Shown here one piece after another: positions 1 through 14,395 of a stretch of DNA of 64,000 nucleotides (position 1 is the first letter of the stretch; every line of letters begins with the position of its first letter). The position numbers and the translations under genes were made by a program. The notes under the pieces are model-generated. The model saw only the letters and a list, made by a program, of their open reading frames with translations, did not search any database and had not been told where the DNA came from. The stretch comes from Kuschelorhynchus macadamiae. Lineage: Eukaryota; Arthropoda; Insecta; Coleoptera; Curculionidae. The stretch lies in the NCBI GenBank assembly GCA_030620095.1, contig JAUTXW010003824.1, positions 248,001 through 312,000 of the forward strand. The letters are read 5' to 3'.

Positions 1-3000
1 AAATATTTAATAACGTCAACTAATCGGAAAAAAATCAAGATGAATGACTAATCAAGCGTAAGAAGAGTATTTTTAAATTATTTGGAAAAGTAAAGCAAGG
101 TATTGACAAACTACCGTTGATAGCGTTATAAATATTTAATAAAATAAAGTAAACGGAAAAAATCAAAATGAGTGAATAATCAAGCGTAAAAAGTGAGTTT
201 TTGAATTATTTATGAAGCTAAAGCAAAGTATTGACAAACTACAGTTAGTAAGCTAAACCAAGGTATTGACAACTAGAGTTGACAGCGAGTAAAGAATTTA
301 TTAAAATCAAGTAAGCGGAAAGAGAATAAAAATGTAAGCTAAACTAAGGTATTGACAACTAGAGTTGACAGCGAGTCAGGAATTTAGTAAAATCAAGTAA
401 GCGGAAAGAGAATAAAATAAGTGAATAATCAAGCGTATAAAGAGAAATTTCAGACTGTTTGAAAAGCGAAAGCAAGGTATTGACAAACTACTGTAGACAG
501 CGGTATAAAAAAAATAATTAAACCAAGTAAGAGGGAAGTGAAATAAAATAGATAAATAATCAAGCGTAAAGTGTGTGTTTAAATTATTTAAAAGGCTAAA
601 GCAAGAAATTTGCAAACTACAGTTGACAGCGGTATAAAAAATTTAATAAAACCAATTCAATTTGCTTGAAAAGCTAAAGCAAGATATTGACAAATTACAG
701 TTGACAGTGGTAGAAAAGAATTTAATTAAATTAAGTAGGCGGAAAGAGAATCAAAATTAGTGAATAATCAAGCGTAAAAAGAGTGATTTTAAATTATTTG
801 AAAAGACAAAACAAGGTATTGGCAAACTACAGTTGACAGCGGTATAAAAAAAATAATAAAACCAAGTAAGCGGAAAGATAATCAAAATATATAAGCGTAA
901 AAAGTGATATTTCAATTTATTTGAAAAGCTAAAGTAAGGTATTCACAAACTACAGTTGACAGCGATATAAGATATTTAAAAGTAAATCGAAATATATGAA
1001 TAATTAAGCGTAAAAAGTGGCATTAACAAACTAGACACCGGTATAAAAAAACTATTAAAGCGTAAATTGAACTAAAATAAGTGAATAATCAAGCGTAAAA
1101 AGGAGTGATTTTAGATAATTTGGAAAGCTAATGCAATGTAAGAACAAATTACTGTTGACAGCGGTAAAAAATATTTAATAGAGAATCAAAATATGTGAAT
1201 AATCAAGCGCAATAAGAGTGATTTTAAATTATTTGAAAAGCTAAATCAAGGTATTGACAAACTACAGTTTACAGAGATATAAAATATTTAATAAAATCAA
1301 GTAAGCGGAAAAAATATCAAAATGAGTAAATAATCAAGCATAAAAAGAGTGTTTTTAAATTATTTGAAAAGCTAAAGCAAGGTATTGACAACTACAGTTG
1401 ATAGCGATATAAAATATTTTAAAGAGAATTAAGATATGAGAACAATCAAGCGTAAAAAGAGTGAATTTAAATTATTTGAAAACCTGAAGCAAGGTATTGA
1501 CAAAGTACAGTAGACAGAGGTTTATAAAAATGAATAAGAGTAAGTAAGCGGGAAGTAAATCAAAATGAGTGAATAATCAAGCTTAAAAAGAGTGTTTATA
1601 AATTATTTAAAAAGCTAAAGCTAGGTATTGACAAATTACAGTTGACAGCGGCATATAAATTTAATAAAAGCCAGAAAGCGAGAAGTAAATCAAGATGAGT
1701 AAATAATGCAGCGTAAAAAAAAGTTATTTTAGATTATTTAAAATAAAAAGCAAAGGCATGGAAAAACTACAGTTGACTGCGCTACAAATATGTGATACAA
1801 GCAAGAAGGCGATAATCGGATTAAATTTTTTGAGAGGTCAAAGCAAGGTATTGACTATTAGTACGTCAAAATTTCGTGATAATTGCAAAGGTATAATATA
1901 TTTTAAAAAATAAGTAGCGATATTAAACGTTAGAATAAAAATTTAAATATATACGATATTTTAAACTAAAAACAGGAAGTATGGTCACAATTAAAGAAAT
2001 TAGGTACGCGGGAAATAAATTAGATAATCACTGAGCGGAAGAGAGTAATTTTAAACTATTGCAAATTTAAAGCAAGGTTGATAGCGGAATAAAAATATTA
2101 ATAAAGGCAAGTAAGCGGGAATAATTTAATGGTTCGAAAAAATAAAGGTATATACAATTTACAACTGACAGCGGTGTAAAATATTTAATAAAAGCAAGTA
2201 AGCGAAAAGTGAATCAAAATGAGTAAACAATTGTAAAATAAGCTTAAAAAGCTATTTTTAAATTGTTTGAAAATTAAAGCAGCGACAGCTATGACAACAA
2301 TATACGTGATAAATACAATAGTGTTCGGTTGGTTAGAAGAGAAAAATTCCAAATATGTACGAGATTACAAACAAATCGTAAATGAGTATGTTTAAATTAT
2401 CTGAAAAGTTAAAGCAATGAATTGACAATCAAAGTTGACTAGACGTATAATGGTAAATTGGTAAGAACAGCAATGCGTGGTTAGTGGTGGGTTGGTGGGC
2501 CTAGAAGCGTATATTTTTAAAATGGAATATTAATATGAGAAGTTAGAAGAGTAAAGTTTAAAATATGTTCGATATTATAAACAAAAAACTTGAAGCCTGT
2601 AAAAAATTAAATAAAAGCAATTAAGTGAAAAGTGAATCAGATTGAGTGAATAATCAAGCGTAAAAGTATTTGTTTTAATAGTCTGGAAAGTTAAAGTAAA
2701 GATTAACAAACTGCAGTTGATAAAGGTTAGACGTATAACGATAATTATATAAAAACTACTGGATGCGTTGGTGGACCTACAAGGAATAATACATTGTTAA
2801 AATTGAGTTTTGATAAACGATGTTAGAAGAATAACAATTTAAATATGTATGATATTACAAACATAAAGCGAATATAAGTGAATCAAAATGAGAGTAGGTA
2901 TTATCTATCAATCCTTAAATGAACACCTTTAAATTATTTTAAAAATCAGAGCAATATATTGACATTATGTAACTAGCGGTTAGTAAATCTCATTAGGTAA

Positions 3001-6000
3001 TAACTACGACAAGAATGACTGATAAATACAATAGTGTTGGGATAGTGGGCCAACAAGAGTATATATAGATGTGAATTAGATAATTAGTGAATAATCGCGT
3101 GAAAAGAAAATGTATGAATTATATATTGAAAATATTAAAGCAAGAAAGTGAAAAATAAATAAGATTGGGTGAATAATCAATAGTGAAAAGGATATTCAGA
3201 ACCTTTAACCGTTAGGTAATAACTATGACAACAATAATTGGTAAATAAAAGGGAAATTAATTGTAGAATCATTAAATATTTAATTGTAAATAAAAAGTTT
3301 TTTAAATTATTAGAAAAGATAAAGCAAAACAATTGACAGCGGTATAAAAAATTTAATAAAATCAAGTAAGCGAAAACTGAATCATAATGAGTGAATAGTC
3401 GAGCGTGAAAAAGATATACATAGTTTGAAATAATTAAGGCGAAGTATTGACAATATACAATTGACAAAGGTATAAAAAGTTTATTAAAAGTAAGCGGATT
3501 CAAAATGAATGAATAATCAAGCGCATAAAGTTTGTTCAAATTGTTTAAAAAGATGAAAAGCGGTTAGATGTTTAATGGTAACTAGGTAATAATTACTACC
3601 AAAGTGCGTGATTAAATACAATAGTGGTAGATTGGTGGGCCTACAAGGGTATTACATATTTTTGAAATTGAGTAATGATATGAATTAGAAGAAAAAAAAT
3701 CCAATTTTATATTACACACAAAAAAGCATTAAGCTAGTACAAAATTAAATTAAAGCAAGTAAGAGAGAAATATAGTAGAGAATGAATGAATCATCCATCG
3801 TAAACAAAGTATTTTTAAACTATTGAAAAGGTTAAATTAAGTGATGATAATCTACAGGTCATAGTGTTTATACAATCTACGGTTGACAGCGGTTAAACGT
3901 ATAATGATAATTTGGTAAAAACTAAGACAACAATGCGTGTTAAATGCAATAGTGGTTGGTTGTTAGGCCTACAAGCGTATTATATATTTGTAAAATGGAG
4001 TAATGATATGAGAGGTTAGAACAATATAAATTCAAATTTTTACGATATAGCAAACAATAAAATACGAAGCGTATAAGGAATTTAATAACAGCAAGTAAGC
4101 GGGAAATCAATTAGTGTATCAGTAAAAGAATATTTTTGAACACTGAAAAAAGGTAAAGCAAAGTATTCACAACCTACAGTTACAAGCGGTATAAAAAATA
4201 ATAAAAGTAAGGTAACCGGACAAGCGTAAAAATATTTTTGAATTATTGTAAAAGTTGAATTATTGGAAGAATTAAAGCAAGGTACTCATGATCTACAGTT
4301 GATAGCGGTAATAATATGCAACGTTAGATTAATAAAAATCAATCTAAAATATCTATGATATTACAGATAAAAACCATGAAACGTATACAATATTTAATTA
4401 AAGGAAGTAAGCAAAAAGTGGTAGAGGATGAGTGAATAACTCAACGTAAAAAGTTATATTTAAATTATTTGAGAAGTTAAAGCAAAGTATTGAAAAACTA
4501 CAGTTGAAAGCGATATAAAAATTTTAATAAAACCAGGTAAGCGGAAAAATAATCAAAATAAGTGAATAAACGAGCGTAGAAATGGTGATTTTTAAATTAT
4601 TTGAAAAGCGACAGCAAGGTATTGAAAAACCATATTTTACGGTATAAACAAATTAGTAAAAGCAATTAAGCGTAAAGTGAAATAAAATGGGTGAATAGTT
4701 AAGCGTAAAAAGTGTTTTTAAATTATTTGAAAAGCTAAAACAAGGTATTAACAAACTACAGTTGACAGCGGAATAAAAAATGTAATTAAATCAATTAAGC
4801 GGAAAGATAATGAAAAAGTGAATAAACAAGCGTAAAAGGGGTGATTTTAATTTATTTGTAAAGCTAAAGCAAGGTATTGATAAACTACACTTGACAGCGG
4901 TATAAAATATTTAAAAAAGAAGCAAGATATGTGAGTAATCAAGCGGAAAAGAGTGATTTTAAATTCTTTGAAAAGCTAAAGCAAGGTATTGACAAACTAC
5001 AGTTAACAGCAATATAAAATATTTAATAAAATCAAATAGGTCGAAAGAAAATCGAAATGAGTAAAGAATCAAGCGTAAAAAGAGTGATTTTAAATTATTT
5101 AAAAAGCTAAAGCAAGATATTGACAAACTACAGTTGACAGCAAAATAAAATATTTAAAAGGGAATCAAAATGTGCGAATAATCAAGCGTAAAAGGAGTGA
5201 TCGTAAATTATTTGAAAATCTAAAGCAAGGTATTGACAAACTACAGTAGACAGCGGTATAAAAAATTAATAAAAGCAAGTAAGCTGAAAATGATATAAAA
5301 CAGGTGATTAATCAAGCGTAAAAAGAGTGTTTTTAAATTACTTAAAAAGCTAAAGCAAGGGCATTGATAAGAAAAAGTTGACAGCTGTATAAAAAAATTA
5401 TTAAAAATAAGTAAGCGTGTTAAATACAATAGTGGTGGGTTGGTGGGCCTACAAAGGTAAAATATATGTTAAAAATTAGGAACTACATAAAACGTTGCCA
5501 GAATCAAAAGTCAGTGATGTACGGTATTAAAGTAAGTAAATTAATCTACCATTGACAGCGGTATCAAAAATTTAATAAAAGCCAGTAAACGGAAAATTAA
5601 TCAGAATGAATGAATAATCAAGCTTAAAGAGTTTGTTCTAATTACTTAAAATTTGAAAAGGCGCTTAGATGTTTAATGGTAATTAGGTAATAATTACGAC
5701 CAAAATGCGTGATAAATACAATAGTGGTGAATTGGTGGGTCTACAAGGTTATAATAATATATTTTTGAAATTGGGTAATTATATGAAAGGTTAGAAGAAT
5801 AAAAATTCAAATATATAAGGTATTGCAAACAAAAAAGGATAAAGCGTATTTAAAACTAAATAAAAGCTAGGAAGCGAGAAAGAAGTAGATAATCCGTAAC
5901 AGAGTATTTTTGAACTATTAAAAAAGTTAAATCAATTTATTGATAATCTATAATTGATAGGTGGTATAAAAAATGTATTAAAAGCAAGCGGAGAGTGAAA

Positions 6001-9000
6001 TCGAATGAGTGAAGAATCAAATTATTTAAAAAAGTTATAGCTAGGTATTGACAATATAGAATTGACAGAGGTATAAAATATTTAATAAAAATATGTTTGC
6101 GGAAGGAGATCAGGATGAATAAATAATCAAGCGTGAAAGATATGTGTAATTGTGAAAAGAAAAGCAAAGTGTTGATATTCTTCAGTGAATAGCGTCTACT
6201 TACGACAACAATGCGTGGTAAATACAATAGTGGTGGGTTGGTGGGATTAAAAGTGTTTCATTTATTTTTAAAAATGAATAACGTTATGAGAGGTTAGAAG
6301 AATAAAAATTCAAATTTCTACGGTATAGAAAGCTAAAAAACATGAAGCGTATAAGAAATTAAATAAAAGCAAGTAAGCGGAAAGTGAAATAGTATGAGTA
6401 AATAATCCAGCTTAAAAAAAAGGTATATTTAAATTGTTTGGAAAGTTAAAGCAAGGTATTGAAATCTACATTTAATAGCGATTAGAAATATAAGGGTAAT
6501 AACGAAGGTAAAAACATTAGAAAAACATCAAAATGTGTACGGTATTACAGTCAAAAAACATTAGGCGTGTGCAAAATTAAAGAAAAGCAAGTTAGCGATA
6601 AGTAAATATGAATGCGTGATTAATCAAGCGTATAAAAAGTAATTTTTTTACTGGTTCGAAAATCAAAAAAAGTTATGGACAATCTACAACTGACAGCAGT
6701 ATAAAATATTTAATATAAGCAAGTCGGCGAAAAGTGAATCAGGATGAGTAAATAATCCAGCGTAAAGAGGTATTTTCAGATTGTTTAAAAATTATAACAA
6801 GGTATTGACAAATGGTAGTGGTTAGACGTATAATAATAATTATGTAAAAACTACGACAACAGTGCTTGAAAAGTAGAATAGTGGTACGTTGATGGGTTTA
6901 CAAGAAGATGTTTTTAAATTGAGAAATGATTAAAAGAGTAAAAATTCAAATACGTACGATATTACAAACAGAAAAGTATGAAGTGTATAAAAAATTAAAT
7001 AAAAACAAATTGGCAGGATATGAGTTAAGAGAGTCGAAGAAAAATCGAGCTTAAAAATCAAGCGTAAAATGCGTTTTTAAATCCGGGAAAAGTTAAAACA
7101 AGGTATTGACAATCTATGTTTAATGATAATTAGATAATAATTACGATAAAAGTGCGTGATAAATACTACAGTGGTGTGTTAGTGGGCCGACAAGTGTTAT
7201 ATTTTTGAAATTAGGCAATTTTATGAAAGATAAAAATTCAAATATATATATATAGTATTGTAAACAAATAACCCTGAAGCTTATACAAAATTATAAATAA
7301 AAGCAGATAAGCGAGAATTGAAGTAGAGAATCAATGAATAATCAAGCGTAAACAGAGTAAAAACTATTGAAAAAGTTAAAGCATAGTATTGACAATTTGC
7401 AATTGCGGGGTAAAAAGTCTAATAAAAGCAAGCGGAAAGTGAAATAGAATGAGTAAACAATTAAGAGTAGAAAGGGCATTTCTAAATTGTTTAAAAAGTT
7501 AAAGCAAAGTCTTGGTTAAATACAGTTACTAGTGTTTAGACGTATAATAGTAGTTAGGTAAAAACTACCCCTATACATTATTAAAAAAAGCAAGCGGGAA
7601 TGAGTGATTTATCAAGCGTATAAAGAGTAATTTTTTAGTTGTTCGAAAACTTAAAACAAGTATGTATAAGGGTAATAACGAGGGAAATAACATAGGAATA
7701 TTACAAACAAAAAACATTAGGCGTGTACAAAATTTTAAAAAAGCAAGTAAGCAGGAAGTTAATATGAATGAGTGATTAATCAAGCGTATAAAGAGTAATT
7801 TTTTACTGGTTCGAGAAGTTAAAGCAAGTTATTGACAGTCTATAACTGACAGCGGTATAAAATTTTGATCAAACAAGTAAGCGGAATGTGAATCAGGATG
7901 AGTAAATAATATAGCGTAAAAATTCCGTTTTTAAATTTTTTGAAAATTAAAGCAAGGTATCAACGATTACCAGTTGGTAGAAGACGTATAATGGTAATTA
8001 GGTAAAAACTACGACAAAGTGTGAAAACTACAATAGCGGTGGGTTGGCGGGCCTACAAGAGTATATTTTTAAAACTCAGTACTGGAAAGTTAAAATCAAG
8101 TATTGACATCCTACAAATAAAAGGGGTATAAGAAAATTTAATAAAAGCACGTGAGCGGAAAATGAATCAGAATGAGTAAATAATCAGCGTAAAGAGCTTG
8201 TTTAAAAAGCTAAACAGCGGTTAGATGTTTCATGGTAACTAGGTAATAATAGGTAATAATTGGTGGCCTGCAAGGATATTATATATTTTTGAAATCGAGT
8301 AAAGATATGAAAAATTATAGGAATAAAAATCCCAATAAATAAGTTATTGCAAACAAGAGAGCCTGAGGCGTATACAGAATTAAACAAAATAAAGTAATCA
8401 AGAAATGAAGTAGAGAATCAACGAGTAATCAAACATAAACAAAGTATTTTTGAACTATTGAAAAAGATAAAGCAAAGTATTGACAATCTACAATTTATAG
8501 CGGTGTAAAAAATCTAATAAAAGCTAGCGGAAAGTGAAATAGAATGAGTAAACTATTAAGAGTAGAAACGGCATTTCTGAATTGTTTAAAAACCTGAAAT
8601 AAAGCATTGATAATCTACAGTTAATATCGTTTGAATGTATATATAATGATGATTAGGTAAAAACTACGACAAAAATGCGTGACAAGTGGAGGGTTGGTGG
8701 GCCTACGAGGGTATAATATTTTTTTAAAATTAAACAATGATATGAGAGGTTAGATATTACAAACAAAAAAACATGAAGCGTATAGAAAATTAAATAAAAG
8801 TAAGTAAGTGGAAACTGATACAAGATGAGTAAATAATCCAGCGTAACAAAGTTATATTTATATTATTTGAATATTTGACTCAAGGTTTTGAAAATCTACA
8901 GTTAATAGCGTTTAGATTTATACGGGTAATAATGAGAGTAATAACATTAGAATAAACATCCAAATATCTGAGATATTACAAACAAAATATTAAGCGTATA

Positions 9001-11790
9001 CAAAAATAAAAAAAAGTAACTAGGAGGTGAATATAAATGAATGATTAATCAAGAGTATAAAAAGTACGTTTTTTTACTGGTTCGAAAAGTTAAAGCAAGT
9101 TATTGACAATCCACATCTGACGGCGATATAAAGTATTTAACAAAAGCGGTATAAAATATTTAGCAAAAGCAAAATTGTTCGAGAATTAAAGCAAGGTATC
9201 AACAGTTAATAGGGGTTAGACGTATAATGGTAATTGGGTAAAAACTACAACAATGCGTGAAAACTATAAGAAAAAATGGTGGTGGCTTGGCGGGTTTACA
9301 AGGGTGTATTTTTAAAACTGAGTAATGATATGAGAGGTGAGGAGAATAAAAGTTCAAATATGTACGAAATTACAAACAAAAAATATGATGTGTATAAAAA
9401 ATTAAATAAAAGCAAATAACGGGGTAGTGAATTAAAGAGTCAAAGAAAAATCAAGCGTAAAAAGAGTAAAACACTGGAAAAGTCAAAACCAAGTAGTATT
9501 GTCAACCTACGAATAAAAGCGGTATAAAAAATTTTAATAAAAGCAAGTGAGAGAGAAAATGAATCAGAATGAGTGAATAATCATTAAATGTTTATTGGTA
9601 ATTAGGTAATAATTACTACGAAAGTGCGTGATAAATATAATAGTGGGTGGATGGTGGCATTATATATTTTTGAAATCGAGTAATGACATGAAGGATTATA
9701 AGAATACAAATCCCAATATAATAATAAATAAAATCAAGAATAATCAAGCGTAAACAGTATTTTCGAACAGTTGAAAAACTTAAGCAAATAATTGACAATC
9801 TACAACTTATAGCGCTGTCAAGAATCGAATAAAAGCAAGCGGAAAGTGGAATAGAATTATATAAAAAGTTAAAGCAGAGCGTTGATAATCTACAGTTAAT
9901 AGCATTTAAATATATAATGGTAATTAGGTAAAAACTACGACAGCAATGCGTGATAAATACAATAGTGGAGGATTGGTGGGCCTGCGAGGGTATAATGTAT
10001 TTTTAAAATTGAACAATAATATGATGAGTTAGAATAATAAAAATTGAAATATGTACGATATAGCAAACAAAAAACATGAAGCGTATAAAAAATGGAATAA
10101 AAGCAAAAAGCGGGAAATGAATTGGTGAACGGTGAAAATCAAGTGGTAAAAAAAGTATTTTTGAACACTGAAAAAGTTAAAGCAAAGTACTGAAAACTTA
10201 CAGTTAAAAGCGGTACCAAAGAGTGTGCATAAAAGAGTATTTTTTAATTATTTGAAAAGTTAAAGCAAGGTTTTGACAATATACAGTTAGCGCGGTTAGA
10301 CGTATAATGGTAATTAGGGAAAAGCTACAACAATGCGTGATAAATACAATAGTGGTTGAGCCTTCAAGGGTATAATATGTTTTTAAAATTGAGCAATGTT
10401 ATAAAAAGTTAGAAGAATTAAAATTCATATATGTATGACATTACAAATAAAAGCCATGAAGCGTAAACAATATTTAATAAAAGCAAGTAATTGAAAATTG
10501 GAATACAAGGCGTAAAAATATTTTTAATTATAGGGAAAATTAAAGCAAAGTATTAAAAATCTATTGACAGGCGTAATAAAATGAAACGTTAGAACAATAA
10601 ATAAATATTCATATATGTATGATACAACAAGTAAAAACCAAGAAGCGCATACAAAAATAAATAGAATAATTATTGACAATATACAATTGATAGCGGTATA
10701 AAAATTCTAATAAAAGCAAGTAAATCATAATGAGTAAATAATCAAGCATCAAAAGAGAATTTTAAATTAATTCGAAAAGTTACAGCAGGGTATTGACAAA
10801 CTACAGTTGACAGCGGTATAATAAATTATTAAAATCAAGTAAGCTGAAAGTGAAAGGAAGGTATTGACGATCTTTAATTGATAACAGAAGAATAAAACTC
10901 TAAATGTGTATGATATTACAAAAAAAAAAGATGAAGCTGTATCAAATTAAATAAAAGCAGGCAAAAGGGAAATAAATTAAAGAATGCGTAAATTATAAAA
11001 TGAAAAGTATTTTTAAATTATGGAAAAAGTTGAAGCACAGTTTTGACAATCTACAAAGAAAAAATCAATAAAACCAAGTAAGAGGACAGTGAATCAGAAT
11101 GCGTGAATAAATAATCAGCGTAAAGAGTATGTTAAAATTATTTAAAAAAATAAAAAATGGTTAGATGTTGTTTAATGATAATTAGGTAATACTTATGACA
11201 ATACGTGATAAAGACAATAGTGGTGTATTGTTAGACTTTCAAGAGTATAATATATTTTGAAAATTAAAAGATGATATGAGAGAATTAGAAGAATAAAAAT
11301 CCAAGAATATATGATAATACAAACAAAAACATAAAACATATAAACAATTTAATAAATGCAAGCTAAAAGTCAATCAGAATAATGACTATTCAAGCCTAAA
11401 ATGAATTTTCTTAAATTGTTTGACAATTTAAAGCAATCTACAATTGAAAATTGAGTAATATGAAACGTTAGAAGAATAAAAATTAGAGAGTCTACAACTA
11501 AGAGCGTTTAAAAAAAAAACATAATAAAAGCAAGTGGAAAATGAGTTTAAACTATACTGGTAATTAGGTGTTACACGTATATGCACATAATAGATACAAA
11601 AGATATATGACGCGTGTACAAAATTAAACATAGTAAGCGGGAAGTGAATTAGATAATCATTGAATAATCAAATGTAAAGAAAAATATTTTTGAACTATTA
11701 GATTAGTTAAAGCAAAATATTGACAACCTACAAATGATAGCGGCATAAAGAAATTTAATAAAAGCACACGGATAAAAAGAGTATTTATAT
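1..11790. repeat. Degenerate tandem satellite, basic period about 120-135 bp
   Basis: The same ordered set of words recurs for almost 12 kb: a block like gtattgacaaactacagttg, then acagcggtataaaa, then aataaaagcaagtaagcgg, then gtgaataatcaagcgtaaaa, then a run like tttaaattatttgaaaagc. Early copies of the tattgaca word fall near positions 100, 219, 478, 607, 684, 818 and 941. From about 2.4 kb many units carry an extra block (words such as gttagacgtataatgg, aatacaatagtggtgggttg, gtacgatattacaaac), giving longer composite units. Copies are diverged and contain indels, so the array is old. No gene is seen. Open frames on the minus strand arise because that strand is T-rich and A-poor, and they carry only low-complexity F/L/Y/S protein. 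Confidence 0.85.
248..419. repeat. Recent 86-bp direct tandem duplication inside the satellite
   Basis: The 86-bp stretch 248-333 is followed at once by a near-identical copy at 334-419. Both start gtaagctaaac and contain tattgacaactagagttgac. They differ at only a few positions, far fewer than neighbouring satellite units, so this is a young local duplication. Confidence 0.75.
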
Positions 11791-11933
11791 TTGCAGTCTG
11801 ATTGTGGAATATACTAAGTATAAAATCATATTAAAGGATTATTAAATCACTGTTAGTAGTTTCTCTATTGAGAGTAAAGCGGGTAAATCCTTAAAACGTA
11901 ATATATTTTTTGATACAAACCTAACGTCATGTA

Positions 11934-12232
11934 CAGGGTGGTTTTTTATATTTTAACATTTATATTCGTCGTTTGGCCTTCGAGATAAAAAAAAGGATAT
12001 CTTTGGTTTATATGACAAAAAAACACCCTATATTTTTGTGATATTTGCTTTAACCCTACTTGGAATACTAGCCATTAAAAATTGATAAAAATTAACATAA
12101 TGAAAATTGAACTAATCGAAGTAGCCATGGATAAAGTTAAAAAAGAAACAAATGAGTAGTATTTACACTTTTTTCAAATCTCAAAAGATAAATGGTGAAA
12201 ATGCATGTCAAAATATAAAAAAAACCACCCTG
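11934..12232. mobile_element. MITE-like element with CAGGGTGG termini
   Basis: The left end reads cagggtggttttttatattt and the right end is its near reverse complement (aaatataaaaaaaaccaccctg), giving about 28-bp inverted termini around a 299-bp element with no coding capacity. CAGGG termini are usual for non-autonomous Tc1/mariner-type elements. The left flank is TA, but a TA is not evident directly after the right end, so the target duplication is unconfirmed. Confidence 0.6.
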
Positions 12233-14186
12233 GACAGTAAAGATGGTGGCGGCAAAAAATGAGTATTGGCGAAGAAAAGTAAATTAATACTTTATAAATA
12301 TATTTTGGTAAGCCTTTGTGACTATAATAACAATAAAATGTATGCCAGAAAAGCAACTAAACCAGATCTGGTGTAACTCAACTCTTAAATAACGTTTCAA
12401 TAATACAGGTAATTAAAAAAGTTAGTGTTATCATTTGAAAATACTGGAAAAAAAATTGCGTAATAAAACAAAAAAAAAAAAGATAGTAAAGTGTAAATAA
12501 TCTATGTTAAATATATGGAAGGCAAATAAAAATTAGCAATTGGCACAGTTGCAGATTAGGTCTTGCTTTTGAAACTAAGGTTACAAATGAAATATGTAAT
12601 AAAAAGAAACGTTTGATAATGCTTGAGAGCAAATAGAAAATTAGGTGATCGTCATAATTTCATCAAAATTAACTGTAATAAAGTGACATATAATGCAATA
12701 CCTCAACGTAATAATTTGCCTGATTGTCGAAATCTGCAGCTTTAATTTTGTTTCTATATCGTTCCTCGTCTACACGATGGAATCCAAGAATATTTTGGTT
12801 ACTTGTCTATCTGCATCCCCCTTATAGCAATAACACATTTATTTGAGAACATCACAAAATCTGTTTCCAGTACATTAGGAAATACATTTTAAGTACGTAT
12901 ATTTGATGCATAAAAAAATGTCGAAAAGTATAAATAAACTGTAATGAAAAGTCGTTGTGGGAAAAGAAAAATAGCAGTGCAGTTTAGGAATATGACTAAA
13001 AAATGTAAGAATAGAAGGTAAAAGGACTAGATAAGTCGATTTTGATAATAGCGGAAAACTTTTAAAACAAATTTTGAAATTGGTAAAAATAGCGTTAGGT
13101 AGCAATTTCACATGTTTTGCAGATATTTCAAAAATATGATATTTTTATACCTGTATCTTAAGAAACATGCGAATATGAAATTTTATCCTTAAAATTAGTG
13201 AAATAATCGCATCTTGAATTATTAGCGTGTAATTATGAAACACCCTGATACCTGGGCCAGTTTTAAAGGTAACCATAGAGATTAGCATGGCGAAACTACA
13301 CTACTGATGCAAAAGGTGAAAGATGAAGTTTAAAAAATATGGAAATAAGGGTAAATAATAAATTGAATGATTATATTGCCATAGACGATCCCATGTAACT
13401 TGTGGAGTGGTAAAAACTAACTATAAATTATTGATAAAAAATTTATATTTTTTAAACATATTCTGCGTTTTATTGGTATTAAGGAGTGCGGTTATCAAAC
13501 GGTCTATTATTGCGTATACCAGTAATTCGTTAAAATCTGTATTTTTCAGAAATAGATTTGTCAAAATAATGAATGCAATTTAATAATAATAAAACATATT
13601 TTGAGCGAAGAATATCCAAGATGGACGATTTTGTCCACAAGTATAAAAATACGAGGGTTGAAGAAATTCTTTTTAATGCAAAATTAAGAATTCCGCCTAA
13701 TAGTTCAGATTAGTTACTAAATCATTATTAAACTCCAAATCAAAAGAGTAGTCTGTTCCACGTGGTCGCTTACGATACTATATGTTAAACTATTAAATTT
13801 CCCGTGGTCTATTTTTACGAATGGCTTAATGCAAAAATGTTAAATTTGTTAATGAAATGGAAATTATCTAAATAAGTGTTTATACAAATAGCGTTTAAAA
13901 CTTTGAAATATTAATAACGTGATATAACATTTTGAGCAAGCTGGGCATCACACGAACTTCACACCAATTTTATATATTCAGAATCTGATGCATAACATGA
14001 AAAAGTTAATAAATATCAAATATGTACTACAGCTTAAATATGTACTACAAAAATACAGTGTTACAACAAGAACATATTTTAGGTAGCTATACAGAATAAG
14101 CAAAAAGGTAATAATCGGACTCTGCTTCACCCGGTAGTCGGTATATAAAAAAGGTTATATAAACAGCACAGTGCCTATAATGTAGA
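12233..14186. other. AT-rich spacer without recognisable genes
   Basis: Between the MITE and the tRNA-like array I see AT-rich sequence with no convincing coding region. Two short minus-strand open frames (12174-12356 and 12875-13111) have low-complexity, hydrophobic composition and no recognisable domain. The only structured item is the dispersed repeat at 12721-12828, listed separately. Confidence 0.6.
12721..12828 (+). repeat. Dispersed repeat, copy 1 (second copy at 23182-23289)
   Basis: This segment starts tgattgtcgaaatctgcagc and continues through tttaattttgtttct to ctgcatccc. A diverged copy in the same orientation lies at 23182-23289. The two copies sit outside and inside the tRNA-like array, about 10.5 kb apart. 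Function unknown. Confidence 0.6.
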
Positions 14187-14327
14187 ATTTACACAATGGA
14201 TTGTGGTTTTATATAATGATACTTACTATGCACTCTAAGAACAGGTGGCTTATATTATGTAGTATGTGTCTTGAAATCGATTTCGTACGTTGAGAACAAA
14301 ATGGGTTAAGAGACCAAAACAACCCCA

Positions 14328-14395
14328 GCTCTGGTAGCTCAGTGGTAGAGCAATGAATTTCGTTCAGAGACCCGGGTTCGATTCCCGGCTAGAGC
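14328..14395 (+). tRNA. tRNA-like Pol III unit, copy 1
   Basis: A 68-nt tRNA-like sequence. The acceptor arm (gctctgg with ctagagc, one G-T pair), the D arm (gctc/gagc) and the T arm (ccggg, loop ttcgatt, cccgg) are all canonical. The Pol III A box (tagctcagtgg) and B box (ggttcgattcc) are intact. The anticodon region is abnormal: it folds only as tgaa-tttcg-ttca (4-bp stem, 5-nt loop) or as a 3-bp stem with a 7-nt loop that would expose TTC, and the variable region is too short. A T6 tract about 20 nt downstream could terminate Pol III. It may be a tRNA pseudogene or a tRNA-derived small RNA rather than a decoding tRNA. Confidence 0.55.

Noticed and set aside
376..13111. A dozen minus-strand open frames of 60-120 codons in the satellite and spacer
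   Set aside because: They are composed of F, L, Y, S and I from T-rich repeats, are not conserved between satellite units, and show no domain.
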